This document shows, one piece after another, positions 45,798 through 54,372 of a stretch of 64,000 nucleotides of DNA. Position 1 is the stretch's first letter; every line of letters begins with the position of its first letter. Below the pieces are notes generated by a model. That model made no database searches, was not told the DNA's origin, and saw nothing but the letters and a program-made list of their open reading frames with translations. The DNA is from Thiodiazotropha sp040507035 (lineage in GTDB: Bacteria; Pseudomonadota; Gammaproteobacteria; Chromatiales; Chromatiaceae). The stretch is from contig JBEVVR010000044.1 of the NCBI GenBank assembly GCA_040507035.1, positions 224,459 through 288,458 on the forward strand, read 5' to 3'. Both the position numbers and the translations under genes were made by a program.

Positions 45798-46693
45798 TTC
45801 GACTCTCCCAAACGATGCACTTCGGTCCTCAGCTCGATGCCGCACTTGGCCGCCACTTCACGCTGCACCTCTGCAATCAGTAACTCGATATCCTCCGCCG
45901 TGGCAGTTCCTGTATTGATAATGAAATTTGCATGCTTCTCCGATACCTGGGCACCACCCAGAGATCTGCCCTTGAGACCGGCCGACTCGATCAGCCGAGC
46001 CGCAAAATCCCCCGGGGGGTTGCGAAACACCGATCCACAACTCGGTTGATTGGTTGGTTGCGTCGCCCCACGCCGCTGCAACAACTCCTTGATCCTCTGC
46101 TGTGCGGCTTCGCTATCACCCGCCTCCAACTGCAACTCGGCGGCCAGAAACCACTCTCCGCTGGGGCCTTTCACCTGGCGATAGCCGATTTCAAAATCCA
46201 CGGGTTGATGGCTGCGTACCTCACCATGACGATCTATGGTCTCTACCCTCACTACCCGTTCCCAGGTCTCGCCCCCGAATGCCCCCGCATTCATCGCCAG
46301 GGCACCACCGAGGGTACCGGGTATCCCGGCAAGAAACTCGGCGCCACAGAGTCCGGCCCTGGCCGCCAGGCGAGCCACCTTGGCGCAGGCGATACCCGCC
46401 TCGGCATAGAGCACCGTGTCACTACGCCACTCACTGCCAACCAGGGTCCCCTTGGTTGCGATCACAGTGCCCCTGAAGCCCCCATCCCTAACCAACAGGT
46501 TGCTGCCGAGCCCAAGCCAAAACAGGGGTTCAGCCTCATCTAGCTGGGCCAGAAAAGCGACCAGGTCCTCGCGGTCCGCGGGGCGATAAAAGCAGCTCGC
46601 CGGTCCTCCCACCCGCCAAGTGGTATGCCGTGAAAGCGGCTCTTCAAAGCGCATCTCACCGCGTAAGGATTGTTGATCTAACGCTGGCATCAT
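45794..46693 (-). CDS. murB: UDP-N-acetylenolpyruvoylglucosamine reductase MurB
   Basis: A 299-residue FAD enzyme of the type I MurB class. TTWRVGGPASCFYRPAD at the start of the FAD domain, LGLGSNLLVRDGG, GAEFLAGIPGTLGGALAMNAG and CGSVFRNPPGDFAARLIE (catalytic Ser region) are present. It reduces enolpyruvyl-UDP-GlcNAc to UDP-MurNAc. The start ATG is shared with the stop of a small ORF (ATGA), and its stop overlaps ddlB. Confidence 0.97.
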   Translation of the reverse strand: MMPALDQQSLRGEMRFEEPLSRHTTWRVGGPASCFYRPADREDLVAFLAQLDEAEPLFWLGLGSNLLVRDGGFRGTVIATKGTLVGSEWRSDTVLYAEAGIACAKVARLAARAGLCGAEFLAGIPGTLGGALAMNAGAFGGETWERVVRVETIDRHGEVRSHQPVDFEIGYRQVKGPSGEWFLAAELQLEAGDSEAAQQRIKELLQRRGATQPTNQPSCGSVFRNPPGDFAARLIESAGLKGRSLGGAQVSEKHANFIINTGTATAEDIELLIAEVQREVAAKCGIELRTEVHRLGESK

Positions 46694-46872
46694 CTGTAAT
46701 CGCTCTCTTCTCGACGACGCTTCTTCTGATGCCCCAAGGCTTTCGGGACATGACGTTGACCCACTGTCATACCGACACTCATGGAGGGTCGGAAAATCGA
46801 GAACCCCGGGAACTTGGGTTGCAGGGATTCACCACATCCCAGATGCAGTTTTTTCATGTCGATTGCGTCCAT
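46690..46872 (-). CDS. Small ORF of 60 codons coupled between murC and murB
   Basis: An ATG at 46872 shares its A with the murC TGA (TGATG). An excellent AGGAGG site lies 7 bp upstream, inside the last murC codons. The frame runs 60 residues and stops with a TGA nested in the murB start (ATGA). It fits exactly between the two genes with coupling at both ends. The product is basic, starts MDAIDMKKLHLGCGESL and ends KKRRREESDYR. KKLHLGCG recalls motif I of SAM methyltransferases, but nothing else of that fold is present. It may be a true small protein, a degraded gene, or a translational relay that carries ribosomes from murC to murB. Confidence 0.5.
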   Translation of the reverse strand: MDAIDMKKLHLGCGESLQPKFPGFSIFRPSMSVGMTVGQRHVPKALGHQKKRRREESDYR

Positions 46873-48308
46873 CACTCCACCTCCTGACAGAGTTGTCGTG
46901 GTAGTTCCGCCGCAATGGAACCGATGTTGCCGGCACCGACGGTGAGAACGATATCCCCATCCTGAAGCAATCCCTGCAGTAGTTCAGGCAGCTCATCCAA
47001 GGGTTCCACAAAGACCGGATCGACCTGCCCCCGAATACGTACGGCGCGACTCAGATCGCGTCCGCTCGCACCCTGTATAGGCTCTTCCCCGGCGGCATAG
47101 ACCTCGCTGACGATCAGCAGATCGGCCTTGGAAAGAACCTGCACAAAGTCCTCAAACTGCTCCTGTGTTCGTGAATAGCGGTGGGGTTGAAAGACCATTA
47201 CCAGGCGCCGCTCCGGCCAGCCGTCACGGACTGCCGAGAGGGTGGCCTCGATCTCCCGCGGGTGATGGGCATAGTCATCGATCAGCATCACCTGTTTACC
47301 ATCGATCCGGCAGTCACCCCTGGTTTGAAAGCGCCTGCCAATACCGGCGAAATTGTTCAGCGCCTTCTGGATACTCCTGGTCTCCACATTGAGTTCGAGG
47401 GCTACGCAGATCGCCGCCAGGGCATTCAACACATTGTGTCTGCCTGGAAGATTGAGGGTGACCTGAATGGCCTCTTCGAGACTATCGGAGTGCAGGGTGA
47501 AATGGGTTTTCAGGCCATCCCTGACTACCGCAATCGCCTGCACGTCGGCACCATCGCTAAAGCCGTAAGTGGTAAGCGGACGTGTGATCTCCGGCAACAG
47601 CTGTCGAACCTCATCGTCATCGATACAGAGCACTGCCCGTCCATAGAAGGGCAGGTGGTGGAGAAACTCGACGAAGGTTCCACGCAGGCGGTTGAAGTCA
47701 CCGCCATAGGTGGTCATGTGGTCGGCATCGATATTGGTCACCACGGCCAACATCGGTTGCAGGTAGAGAAAGGAGGCATCACTCTCATCGGCCTCGGCAA
47801 CCAGATACTCGCCGTCACCGAGACGCGCATTGGCGCCCGCACTGTTGAGTCTGCCGCCGATGACAAAGGTTGGGTCGAGACCCGCCTCTGCGAGAATACT
47901 GGCAATCAGGCTGGTGGTGGTGGTCTTACCATGGGTCCCTGCCACCGCGATGCCGTAGTGAAAGCGCATGATCTCCGCCAGCATCTCCGCTCTTGGCACA
48001 ACCGGGATGCGCGCCTCTCGTGCCGCAATGACCTCTGGATTCTCCTCTTTGATGGCACTCGATATCACCACCGCATCAGCACCCTGCACATGGGCTTGCT
48101 GATGACCAAGATTGATCTCCGCCCCCAATCCGGCGAGACGGGATGTGGTTGCGCTCTGTCGTTGATCCGACCCGGTCACCTGGTAACCGAGATTGATCAT
48201 CACCTCGGCAATACCGCTCATGCCCGCACCGCCGATTCCCACAAAGTGGATACGACGCATGCGGCCCATGCTGTTGGGGGCATAGCGATTGCGTAGCTGT
48301 TCGCTCAT
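46872..48308 (-). CDS. murC: UDP-N-acetylmuramate--L-alanine ligase MurC
   Basis: A 478-residue Mur ligase. RIHFVGIGGAGMSGIAEV binds the nucleotide-sugar, VAGTHGKTTTTSL is the ATP P-loop, and LVAEADESDASFLYL and LIDDYAHHPREI are conserved catalytic segments. It adds L-alanine to UDP-MurNAc in the cytosol. The start overlaps the murG stop (ATGA). Confidence 0.98.
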   Translation of the reverse strand: MSEQLRNRYAPNSMGRMRRIHFVGIGGAGMSGIAEVMINLGYQVTGSDQRQSATTSRLAGLGAEINLGHQQAHVQGADAVVISSAIKEENPEVIAAREARIPVVPRAEMLAEIMRFHYGIAVAGTHGKTTTTSLIASILAEAGLDPTFVIGGRLNSAGANARLGDGEYLVAEADESDASFLYLQPMLAVVTNIDADHMTTYGGDFNRLRGTFVEFLHHLPFYGRAVLCIDDDEVRQLLPEITRPLTTYGFSDGADVQAIAVVRDGLKTHFTLHSDSLEEAIQVTLNLPGRHNVLNALAAICVALELNVETRSIQKALNNFAGIGRRFQTRGDCRIDGKQVMLIDDYAHHPREIEATLSAVRDGWPERRLVMVFQPHRYSRTQEQFEDFVQVLSKADLLIVSEVYAAGEEPIQGASGRDLSRAVRIRGQVDPVFVEPLDELPELLQGLLQDGDIVLTVGAGNIGSIAAELPRQLCQEVE

Positions 48309-49384
48309 GGCTGGATCACCTGCAGACAGTAGCCACCCACCCGTGCCGCGGCATTCGGCTTCGCCAAGCCGCGGGCCGCCTTGGCCATCGCCAACAGTTG
48401 CTTTCTGTCGCTGCAGAGACTACCCAGCAAGCGCGCCAGGTTGCGCCCATCGAGACTGGGTTGGGGAATAAGCTGTGCCGCATCCGCATTGACCAGGAAC
48501 TCGGCGTTGCGGCTTTGATGGTCGTCCACCGCGAAGGGATAGGGCACGAGAACGGCACCCAAACCCGCAGCCGCCAACTCGGATACCGTCAACGCTCCGG
48601 CGCGGCAGATCACCAGGTCGGCCCAGGCATAGGCTTCGGCCATATCCTTGACGAAGGCGAGTACCTTCGCCTCGACCCCGTGTTCACGATAGCTGGCAAG
48701 GGTCTCATCGAGGAGCTTCTCACCCGCCTGGTGACGCACTTCCGGCCGTAACCCGTCGGGCATCATGGCGAGAGCCTCGGGCAGGCACTGGTTAAGCACC
48801 CTGGCACCCAGAGAACCACCAAGCACCAACAGCCTGACAGCACCTTCACGCTGGGCAAAGCGCTGCTCCGGTGCGGCGAGGGAGAGAATCTCCTGGCGCA
48901 CCGGATTACCCACTGTCTCCGCCTGGGCCTCGGCACCGAAACTGCCTGGAAAGCCCTCGAACACCTTGGCAGCAAACTGAGCCAACAGGCGATTGGTGAG
49001 CCCGGGTATTGCATTCTGTTCCTGGATCACCAAGGGGATGCGCATCAGCCTGGCTACCAGACCGCCCGGACCTGAGGCAAATCCCCCCATGCCAAGCACC
49101 AGATTCGGCCGCGTGCGACGTAACACGCCATAGGCCTGCCACAGCGCCTTGGTGATCGTGAAGGGGGCCGCCAGATGACGCTTCAAACCACTCCCGCGGA
49201 TCCCCTTGACCTGCAACGTCTCCAGGGGATAACCATAATCGGGGATCAATCTGTTCTCCATCCCTGACTGGCTACCCAACCAGGTAATCCGGCACCCTCG
49301 CTGGCGCATCCAGTCGGCCACTGCCAGTGCCGGAAAGAGATGTCCGCCGGTGCCACCGGCCATGACCATCACATGAGGCTCCAT
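48305..49384 (-). CDS. murG: Lipid II synthase MurG (UDP-GlcNAc transferase)
   Basis: The 359-residue glycosyltransferase starts at ATG 49384, which has a GGGAGG site and opens MEPHVMVMAGGTGGHLFPAL. In-frame codons up to 49576 lie in ftsW and are not part of it. GGFASGPGGLVA, QEQNAIPGLTNRLLA, LGGSLGARVLN and the UDP-GlcNAc site ICRAGALTVSELAAAGLGA are typical. It makes lipid II at the inner face of the membrane. It overlaps ftsW by 16 bp. Confidence 0.97.
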   Translation of the reverse strand: MEPHVMVMAGGTGGHLFPALAVADWMRQRGCRITWLGSQSGMENRLIPDYGYPLETLQVKGIRGSGLKRHLAAPFTITKALWQAYGVLRRTRPNLVLGMGGFASGPGGLVARLMRIPLVIQEQNAIPGLTNRLLAQFAAKVFEGFPGSFGAEAQAETVGNPVRQEILSLAAPEQRFAQREGAVRLLVLGGSLGARVLNQCLPEALAMMPDGLRPEVRHQAGEKLLDETLASYREHGVEAKVLAFVKDMAEAYAWADLVICRAGALTVSELAAAGLGAVLVPYPFAVDDHQSRNAEFLVNADAAQLIPQPSLDGRNLARLLGSLCSDRKQLLAMAKAARGLAKPNAAARVGGYCLQVIQP

Positions 49385-50568
49385 GAACGCCTCCCGGGAC
49401 TGCTTTTGGTCCCCTTCTCTCTTCTCTCCAGATCGATTCTCAACAATAGGGCAATCATCATGCAGACGACGATAATGCTGTTGCTGCCATAGCTCATGAA
49501 TGGCAGGGTCAGCCCCTTGGTGGGGAGCATGCCGACGTTGACACCGATATTGATAAAGGCCTGCATCCCGATCCACAGGCCAAGACCGTAAGCGGTATAA
49601 CTGGAAAAGCGTTGACCGGCCCGTTCCGCCTTGACCCCGATCTGAAATGCCCGCCAGGTGATGAAGGCGAAGAGCAGGATTACGCCGAGGGTTCCGATCA
49701 GGCCGAACTCTTCCCCCACCACGGCCATGATGAAATCGGTATGCGCCTCGGGCAGGTAGAACTGTTTCTGTATACCGTTACCCAAACCAACTCCGCTGAA
49801 CTCACCCCGACCGAAGGCGATCAATGCCTGTGAGAGCTGGAAATCGGTATTGAATGGGTCGTCCCAGGGATTTAAATAGGTGGTCATCCGTTGCCAACGA
49901 TAGGGGGAGAAATAGATCAAAGCCCAGCCGGCCACACCCGCCACCAGGATCAACATGGCAAACTGGTAGAGCACCACACCACCGAGAAAGAGCATCCCGG
50001 TAGCGGTGGCAAACAGTACCACCGTGGTGCCGAAGTCGGGCTGCAGCAAGATCAGGGAACTGGTGATGATCAGTAGCAACATCGGTTTGGCGAAGCCCCA
50101 AAAGGAGCGTGCGACTTCATCCCGGCGTCGCACCAGATAGCCGGCGATATAGAGCACCATGAAGAGTTTCATGAATTCAGAGCTCTGCAGATTGAATCCC
50201 CCCAGTGAGATCCAGCGCGTCGCACCGTTAACGGTTTTACCGACACCGGGCAACAGCAACAGCAGCAGCAGAAGCAGGCCCAGAAAGACCAATAGCGGTC
50301 CCGCCTTTTGCCACTGTATCATCGGTATCTGCAACACAAGATAGCCTGCGATCAAGCCAAGAAGGATGGCAAAGAGGTGGCGATAGACATAGAAGAAGGG
50401 TGATCCCGCGATGCGGTCCCCCACTGTCATCGACGCCGATGAGACCATGATCAGGCCAAAGCAGAGAAGCACCGCCGCCGCACCCAGCAACCACCAGTCG
50501 TGCGTAGCTTGCACAGCCGGTCTGCGCACCCGGGCATCATTCGCTTGAGGGTGTAGCAGCGTACTCAT
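49369..50568 (-). CDS. ftsW: Lipid II glycosyltransferase / division protein FtsW
   Basis: A 399-residue SEDS protein with about ten membrane helices. GKTVNGATRWISLGGFNLQ, then QPDFGTTVVLFATATGML in the middle and the C-terminal GLTLPFMSYGSNSIIV are signatures. FtsW polymerises septal peptidoglycan together with FtsI. It overlaps murD by 4 bp and murG by 16 bp. Confidence 0.97.
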   Translation of the reverse strand: MSTLLHPQANDARVRRPAVQATHDWWLLGAAAVLLCFGLIMVSSASMTVGDRIAGSPFFYVYRHLFAILLGLIAGYLVLQIPMIQWQKAGPLLVFLGLLLLLLLLLPGVGKTVNGATRWISLGGFNLQSSEFMKLFMVLYIAGYLVRRRDEVARSFWGFAKPMLLLIITSSLILLQPDFGTTVVLFATATGMLFLGGVVLYQFAMLILVAGVAGWALIYFSPYRWQRMTTYLNPWDDPFNTDFQLSQALIAFGRGEFSGVGLGNGIQKQFYLPEAHTDFIMAVVGEEFGLIGTLGVILLFAFITWRAFQIGVKAERAGQRFSSYTAYGLGLWIGMQAFINIGVNVGMLPTKGLTLPFMSYGSNSIIVVCMMIALLLRIDLERREKGTKSSPGRRSWSLM

Positions 50569-51920
50569 ACCGGGAGTGCCTCCACCGCCTGGATGAAGGC
50601 TTCGCCCCGGGCCTCGAAATTGCGGAACATATCAAAGCTGGCACAGGCCGGTGACAGCAATACACGATCGCCATGCTGCGCCAACTCGGCTGCCACCGCC
50701 ACCGCCTCCTCAAGGGATGCTGCATGCACAAGGGGTTGACTGCCCGCCAATGCGGATTCCAATTTTGCCGCATCCCTTCCGATAAGCACCACAGCCCTCG
50801 CTGTCTCCGCGACGACCGGCGCCAGAGGGGCAAAGTCGGCCTCCTTGCAGTCACCTCCGGCGATCAGGACGCTGCGGCTGTCACCGCTTTCGGGGTGGAG
50901 CCCCTTTAGTGCGGCAATGGTTGCTCCTACGTTGGTTCCCTTGGAGTCGTTGTACCAACGCACCCCCCCTTTATCCGAGATCCATTGGGTGCGATGAGGT
51001 AGACCCGAAAAGCTTCTCAACGCCGCCAACATATCGTTTTGCGGCAGCCCCACCGCACTGCCCAATGCCAATGCCGCGAGGGCGTTGGCCACATTGTGTC
51101 GCCCGGGAATGCGCAGTTCACTGACCGGGAGAAGCGGAGCATGCCCCTCGCTCAGCCACAGCATTCCATCGTGCTCATGCAGACCGAAGTCTCCATCCCC
51201 GGGAGCATCCAGGGTAAAGCCGACGACCTGGGCCCCGGGGGGTGCCATGACGGCAACCCGCGGATCATCGCGATTGATAACCACGACCTCGCTATCGTCA
51301 TAGAGTGAAGCCTTGGTAGCGGCGTACTCATCCAGATCCCGATAGCGGTCCATATGGTCGGCTGAGATATTCAACACGACCGCAGCCTGGGGTGCGAGCG
51401 AACGGGTACTCTCCAGCTGAAAGCTTGAGAGTTCGAGGACATAGAGCTCGATATCGTCAGCCAATAGCTCGAGCACGGGTTCTCCGATGTTACCGCCGAC
51501 GGCAACCTTGCGTCCCGCCATGCGCGCCATCTCACCCAACAGGGATGTCACTGTGCTCTTTCCATTCGAACCGGTGATCGCCACAACAGGGGCCTTGACC
51601 GCCCGGGCGAAGAGCTCCACGTCACCGACGATCTCTATGCCACGCGCTCTCGCGGCCTGTATCAACGGCTCATCGAGGGGGATCCCAGGGCTTACCACCA
51701 GGCGACTGGCGGCCTGGAACACCTCCGTCTGAAAGCCGCCCAGGAACAGCGCCATATCCGGATAGTCCTTACGCAATGCCTCGAGTCCCGGCGGCTGTTC
51801 GCGACTGTCGGTCACTGCCAGGGGGACACCCTGTGCGGTCAGATAGCGGGCGCAGGAGAGCCCTGTCGCACCGAGACCGACAATCAGCGTCTTCCCACTA
51901 TGTGTCGCTTGTTCCATCAT
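50565..51920 (-). CDS. murD: UDP-N-acetylmuramoyl-L-alanine--D-glutamate ligase MurD
   Basis: A 451-residue Mur ligase. The ATG at 51920 shares a base with the mraY TGA; codons further upstream lie inside mraY. LIVGLGATGLSCARYL at the start, the P-loop VAITGSNGKSTVTSLL, the LELSSFQLE segment and WYNDSKGTN with NAGGD-like IAGGDCKEADF are conserved. It adds D-glutamate. It ends in a 4-bp overlap with ftsW. Confidence 0.97.
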   Translation of the reverse strand: MMEQATHSGKTLIVGLGATGLSCARYLTAQGVPLAVTDSREQPPGLEALRKDYPDMALFLGGFQTEVFQAASRLVVSPGIPLDEPLIQAARARGIEIVGDVELFARAVKAPVVAITGSNGKSTVTSLLGEMARMAGRKVAVGGNIGEPVLELLADDIELYVLELSSFQLESTRSLAPQAAVVLNISADHMDRYRDLDEYAATKASLYDDSEVVVINRDDPRVAVMAPPGAQVVGFTLDAPGDGDFGLHEHDGMLWLSEGHAPLLPVSELRIPGRHNVANALAALALGSAVGLPQNDMLAALRSFSGLPHRTQWISDKGGVRWYNDSKGTNVGATIAALKGLHPESGDSRSVLIAGGDCKEADFAPLAPVVAETARAVVLIGRDAAKLESALAGSQPLVHAASLEEAVAVAAELAQHGDRVLLSPACASFDMFRNFEARGEAFIQAVEALPV

Positions 51921-53002
51921 CAACGTATCTTCAGACTCGCCAGACCGACCAACACCAGAATTACGGTGATGATCCAGAAACGCACAATGACCCGAGGCTC
52001 GGGCCAACCCTTGAGCTCAAAATGGTGATGCAGCGGGGCCATGCGGAAGATGCGCTTGCCGGTCAGTTTGTAGGAGGCCACCTGCAGCATCACGGAGACC
52101 GTCTCCAAGACAAATACCCCGCCCATGATAAAAAGCACGATCTCCTGGCGCACCGCGACCGCGACCACGCCGAGGGCGGCCCCCAGGGCCAATGCCCCCA
52201 CGTCCCCCATAAAGACCTGTGCCGGATAGGTGTTGAACCAAAGAAATCCCAATCCCGCCCCCACAATGGCTGAACAGAAGACAATCAACTCTCCCACACC
52301 CGGAAGGAAAGGGATCTTCAGATAGGCAGCAAAGTCAGCATGCCCCGTAACATAGGCCATCACCCCCAGGGCACCTCCCACCATTACCGTGGGCAGGATC
52401 GCCAGGCCGTCGAGACCATCGGTGAAGTTAACCGCATTGGAAGAGCCGACGATGACCAGATAGCTGAAGAGAATAAACACCGGTCCCCAATCCACAGAGA
52501 CATCCTTCAGATAAGGAATCAACAGCGCGGTCTCCATGGGTGAGCTGGCGGTGAAGTAGAACACCAGGGCGGCACCCAGACCAGCCACCGACTGCCAGAA
52601 ATATTTCCAGCGGGCCACCAGCCCCTTCGGATCGTTGAGCACCAGTTTCTTATAGTCATCGACCAGACCGATGAGCCCAAAGATCAGGGTCACGATAAGC
52701 ACGATCCAGACATAGCGGTTTCTGAGATCGGCCCACAGCAGGGTGGCGATGGCGATCGCCACCAGGATCAAGGCCCCGCCCATGGTCGGCGTGCCTGCTT
52801 TTGAGAAGTGGGTTTCCGGCCCATCATCGCGCACGGTCTGGCCGATCTGGTGGAAGCTCAGTCGCCGAATCATCATCGGACCCAGCAGCAGTGATATCAG
52901 CAACGCTGTGAGCACACCGAGGATGGTGCGCATGGTCAGGTATTGAAATACCCTGAATCCGCTGTCGAACTGGGCAAGCCATTCGGTAAGATAGAGCAAC
53001 AC
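51920..53002 (-). CDS. mraY: Phospho-N-acetylmuramoyl-pentapeptide transferase MraY
   Basis: A 360-residue polytopic enzyme. GTPTMGGALIL, FGLIGLVDDYKKL with catalytic aspartates, NAVNFTDGLDGLA and the late MAPLHHHFELKGWPE segment are the standard motifs. It makes lipid I on undecaprenyl phosphate. It follows murF after 2 bp and overlaps murD by one base. Confidence 0.98.
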   Translation of the reverse strand: MLLYLTEWLAQFDSGFRVFQYLTMRTILGVLTALLISLLLGPMMIRRLSFHQIGQTVRDDGPETHFSKAGTPTMGGALILVAIAIATLLWADLRNRYVWIVLIVTLIFGLIGLVDDYKKLVLNDPKGLVARWKYFWQSVAGLGAALVFYFTASSPMETALLIPYLKDVSVDWGPVFILFSYLVIVGSSNAVNFTDGLDGLAILPTVMVGGALGVMAYVTGHADFAAYLKIPFLPGVGELIVFCSAIVGAGLGFLWFNTYPAQVFMGDVGALALGAALGVVAVAVRQEIVLFIMGGVFVLETVSVMLQVASYKLTGKRIFRMAPLHHHFELKGWPEPRVIVRFWIITVILVLVGLASLKIR

Positions 53003-53004
53003 TG

Positions 53005-54372
53005 TCAGCCCCTCCCCTCATTCATCAGGCGCTCAACAACCCGCTCCATGGCCGCACTTCGGGATCCCTTCACCAGTACCGTATCCCCTTGTTTTACAGC
53101 AGCGGAAATCACACCGATCAACTCATCTATATCGGTACATGACTGGGCTCCGTTGCCAAAGCTCTGCGCCGCATGCCGACTCAGCTCTCCAAGGGTAAAG
53201 AGATTGGAGATGCCCGCATGCTTCGCCTCCAACCCCAGCTGGCTATGCAGGGCCACGGATCGATCACCCAATTCAGCCAGGTCACCCAACACCAGGATCT
53301 GCTGCCCCGGGGCGTTGCGTAACACCTCCACTGCCGCCGCCACTGAATCGGGGTTGGCATTGTAGGTATCGTCGATTACCCGGTACCCAAAGGCCGACAG
53401 GCGCATCTGCAGCCGGCCAGCCACGGGTTTAACACTGGCCAATCCCTGCTCGATCTCCCTGCTCGAACACCCCATCGCCAGGGCGCCGGCAATCGCCGCA
53501 AGTGCGTTCATCAGGTTGTGGCGACCGGCAAGGGCGAGCTTGATATCGAACTGCTCCTCCCGGTAGTCGACCCGCATCTGGTTGTAGTAACCGCTTTCTG
53601 TCCAGCGCATCTCCGCTTGGGAGAGGTCGCAGCGCACACTGGCATGACTTGAGCTGCCAAAGCTCAACATCCTGCGTTCGCCAAGCAGTTGCCGCCAAAG
53701 TGGGAAGTAGTCATCATCCGCATTCAGCACCCCCACACCTGTGGCCTTGAGTCCACTGAGGATCTCCCCCTTGCCTTGGGCAACCCCCAAAAGATCGCCA
53801 AAGCCCTCCAGGTGGGCGGCTCCTGCATTATTGATAAGGGCTACATCGGGATGGGCGATCTGGCTCAGATAGCCGATTTCACCCTGATGGTTGGCACCCA
53901 TCTCCACCACCGCATAGCTCTCTTGCTGCAGCCGCAGCAGCGTCAAGGGCAGGCCGATATCATTGTTCAGATTGCCCTGGGTGGCCAATACATCGCCCTT
54001 TTGTCGCAGGATCGCGGCGACCAATTCCTTGACCGTGGTCTTGCCATTACTGCCGGTAATCGCAATCAAGGGCACGGAGAATTTTTCACGCCAGATAGCG
54101 GCCAGGCGTCCGAGACCGAGCCGGGTATCGGCTACCTGGAGCTGCGGGATTGCAAGCTGCTGCGGTTCGCTCACCATTGCCGCCACCGCCCCTTTTTCAA
54201 CCGCCTGGGCAATGAAGTCGTGACCATCGAAGCGGGGCCCTTTCAAGGCGACATAGAGATCCTTATCCATCAGGGTGCGGCTGTCGGTACTGACGGCACT
54301 GAACTTCACATCCTCGCCTGACCAGGCCCCGTTCATCTGATTCGTCACTTCAGAGAGATGCAGCGCGTTCAC
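53005..54372 (-). CDS. murF: UDP-N-acetylmuramoyl-tripeptide--D-Ala-D-Ala ligase MurF
   Basis: About 455 residues from a GTG at 54372 that overlaps the murE TGA (GTGA); an ATG six codons upstream (54390) is possible but lies inside murE. DSRTLMDKDLYVALKGPRFDG, the P-loop AITGSNGKTTVKELV, MGANHQGEIGYL and DDTYNANPDSV are MurF motifs. It adds D-Ala-D-Ala, the product of DdlB encoded in the same cluster. Confidence 0.96.
   Translation of the reverse strand: MNALHLSEVTNQMNGAWSGEDVKFSAVSTDSRTLMDKDLYVALKGPRFDGHDFIAQAVEKGAVAAMVSEPQQLAIPQLQVADTRLGLGRLAAIWREKFSVPLIAITGSNGKTTVKELVAAILRQKGDVLATQGNLNNDIGLPLTLLRLQQESYAVVEMGANHQGEIGYLSQIAHPDVALINNAGAAHLEGFGDLLGVAQGKGEILSGLKATGVGVLNADDDYFPLWRQLLGERRMLSFGSSSHASVRCDLSQAEMRWTESGYYNQMRVDYREEQFDIKLALAGRHNLMNALAAIAGALAMGCSSREIEQGLASVKPVAGRLQMRLSAFGYRVIDDTYNANPDSVAAAVEVLRNAPGQQILVLGDLAELGDRSVALHSQLGLEAKHAGISNLFTLGELSRHAAQSFGNGAQSCTDIDELIGVISAAVKQGDTVLVKGSRSAAMERVVERLMNEGRG

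Noticed and set aside
47181..48296. 371-codon plus-strand open frame opposite murC
   Set aside because: It mirrors murC codon structure and lacks any domain signature.
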